This document shows, in pieces, positions 63,103 through 64,000 of a stretch of 64,000 nucleotides of DNA. Source of the DNA: Acidobacteriaceae bacterium (lineage in GTDB: Bacteria > Acidobacteriota > Terriglobia > Terriglobales > Acidobacteriaceae). The stretch covers positions 23,800 through 87,799 of the forward strand of contig JASHOC010000165.1 of the NCBI GenBank assembly GCA_030041305.1. Reading direction: 5' to 3'. The notes beneath the pieces were generated by a model. That model saw only the letters and a list, made by a program, of their open reading frames with translations, was not told the origin of the DNA and made no database searches. The position numbers were made by a program, and so were the translations under genes. How positions within the stretch are numbered: the first letter of the stretch is position 1; every line of letters starts with the position of its first letter.

Positions 63103-63411
63103 ATGTTCGAGCAGGCGGCGTTCGCGATTCGAGACGAGCAGGGATATAAGCAACTCCATGCACTCATTGAGGCGGCATTCAACGCGCGGGAAGTGGAGGT
63201 CTTTCTCGATCGCGTGACGCGGGCCAAGTTCGGGGTTCGCGATTTCGAGGGGGTATTGCAACGGGGCCTGCTGGGCAAAGAAGCGGCGGCGCTTTACGCG
63301 GCGCTGCCGGTTTCAGACCAGGGTTTGACCCGCGAACGCTATCTTCGGCTGGTGGAAAGGGCGCCGCTGGAGCTGCGGCAGAGGTATTTCCGGGCGTACG
63401 CGTACTACTGA
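63103..63411 (+). CDS. hypothetical protein upstream of tuf
   Basis: A 102-aa, mostly helical, mixed-charge protein (QLHALIEAAFNAREVEVFLD; GLTRERYLRLVERAPLELRQ). No family recognised. AAGGAG lies 11-12 nt before the ATG. It follows the Gly tRNA by 150 bp and precedes another small gene by 25 bp, so it may be transcribed together with the tRNA genes and tuf. Confidence 0.7.
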   Translation: MFEQAAFAIRDEQGYKQLHALIEAAFNAREVEVFLDRVTRAKFGVRDFEGVLQRGLLGKEAAALYAALPVSDQGLTRERYLRLVERAPLELRQRYFRAYAYY

Positions 63412-63436
63412 GGAACTGCGGCTCGAGAGGTTGATG

Positions 63437-63784
63437 ATGGTGGTCACACAAAGTTTTGAGAGCCGGATTAAGGACGCACTGAAGGTTAAGCTTGATCCGG
63501 AGGCGCCGACCTTTGATCGACGAATGGCCGAGGAGAACCTTGCAGACCTGCTCCGGGGCGCTGAACAAGGGGTCGATCCGTTGCTTCTCATCTTACTGAA
63601 CTGCACCGTTGGTGGCTCCGGCTACCAACCGCTTGAGGCAGAACTTGTTGCTGCCGCGACCCCGGAAGAGAAGAAGGCGGCCCTTACGGAGCTGGAAGGG
63701 CAACTCACACAGTTGGGCGGCACGGATATTGCGCCAGACTTGATTTTTAGACTGATCGCTAGATTGCAGTCGATCACGGCTTAG
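63437..63784 (+). CDS. hypothetical protein immediately upstream of tuf
   Basis: A 115-aa helical protein ([58 protein letters not shown]). No family recognised. Possible starts are TTG 63431, ATG 63434 and ATG 63437; the last has GAGAGG 6 nt upstream. It ends 19 bp before the tuf start, so co-transcription with tuf is likely. Confidence 0.7.
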   Translation: MVVTQSFESRIKDALKVKLDPEAPTFDRRMAEENLADLLRGAEQGVDPLLLILLNCTVGGSGYQPLEAELVAAATPEEKKAALTELEGQLTQLGGTDIAPDLIFRLIARLQSITA

Positions 63785-63803
63785 TTCGGAGGAAGATTCA
63801 AAA

Positions 63804-64000
63804 ATGGCGAAAGAGAAATTTGACCGCAGCAAGCCGCACGTCAATGTGGGGACGATTGGCCACATCGATCACGGCAAGACCACTTTGACGGCGGCCATCA
63901 CCCGGGTGTTGCAGAAGCACAACCCGAAGATTGTGTTCCGGTCGTTTGATTCGATCGACAACGCGCCGGAAGAGCGGGAGCGGGGCATCACCATCGCCAC
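63804..64000 (+). CDS. tuf: elongation factor Tu (5' part only)
   Basis: The first 65 residues are in the window: [20 protein letters not shown] with the P-loop GHIDHGKTT, then [19 protein letters not shown] (switch I). It carries aminoacyl-tRNA to the ribosome. GGAGG lies 11 nt before ATG 63804. The gene runs past the window end. Confidence 0.97.
   Translation, partial: MAKEKFDRSKPHVNVGTIGHIDHGKTTLTAAITRVLQKHNPKIVFRSFDSIDNAPEERERGITIA

Overview
The window reads as a GC-rich, Gram-negative chromosome, most probably of the phylum Acidobacteriota. This is inference from the whole gene set: a BamA/OmpH/LpxA/FabZ/LpxI outer-membrane gene set, many Tat- or Sec-exported enzymes, an exported protein of a type I associate with Acidobacteria, a MoxR/DUF58 operon and the EF-Tu N-terminus. 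No ribosomal RNA or phylogenetic marker alignment was available. No prophage, plasmid, CRISPR array or transposase gene was seen.

Layout. 0-10 kb: a six-repeat propeller protein, a ThuA-like protein, an orphan flagellin behind a sigma-28-type promoter, an ECF sigma / anti-sigma / LTXXQ sensor operon, small exported and membrane proteins and an esterase. 10-23 kb: SRPBCC protein, GH105 hydrolase, NfnA/NfnB transhydrogenase pair, phosphoesterase, Tat-exported multicopper oxidase, ribosomal protein L28, methyltransferase, MsrB, RidA and a second exported esterase. 23.3-29.1 kb: five genes joined by 4-nt overlaps (membrane protein, DUF4129, DUF4350, MoxR ATPase, DUF58). 29.1-35.2 kb: a complete RND efflux operon on the minus strand. 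35.6-52.1 kb: glutathione peroxidase, BamA, a mazEF toxin-antitoxin pair, two tandem OmpH/Skp chaperones, LepA, an MltD-like transglycosylase, a histone H1-like Lys/Ala protein and fabZ-lpxA-lpxI for lipid A synthesis. 52.2-61.6 kb: an exported protein, an SDR, two Tat-exported TIM-barrel proteins, a Tat-exported Gfo/Idh/MocA oxidoreductase, and three exported proteins with YXGQP-like or PEGA modules. 61.8-64 kb: four tRNA genes (Thr-TGT, Tyr-GTA, Thr-GGT, Gly-TCC) leading into tuf, the same tRNA set that precedes tufB in E. coli.

The most notable unexplained structure is a 117-bp non-coding element with terminal inverted repeats, flanked by TA and present in four nearly identical copies (window start, 39.7, 41.5 and 44.8 kb). 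All copies lie at gene 3' ends. One copy has inserted at the end of mazF and encodes the toxin's last 14 residues and its stop codon. Other points of interest are a 15-bp motif repeated three times at an exact 41-bp period, palindromic linkers between the tRNA genes, a group of exported sugar oxidoreductase/TIM-barrel genes, duplicated leaders upstream of the two ompH genes, and a BamE-like C-terminal module shared by two neighbouring genes.
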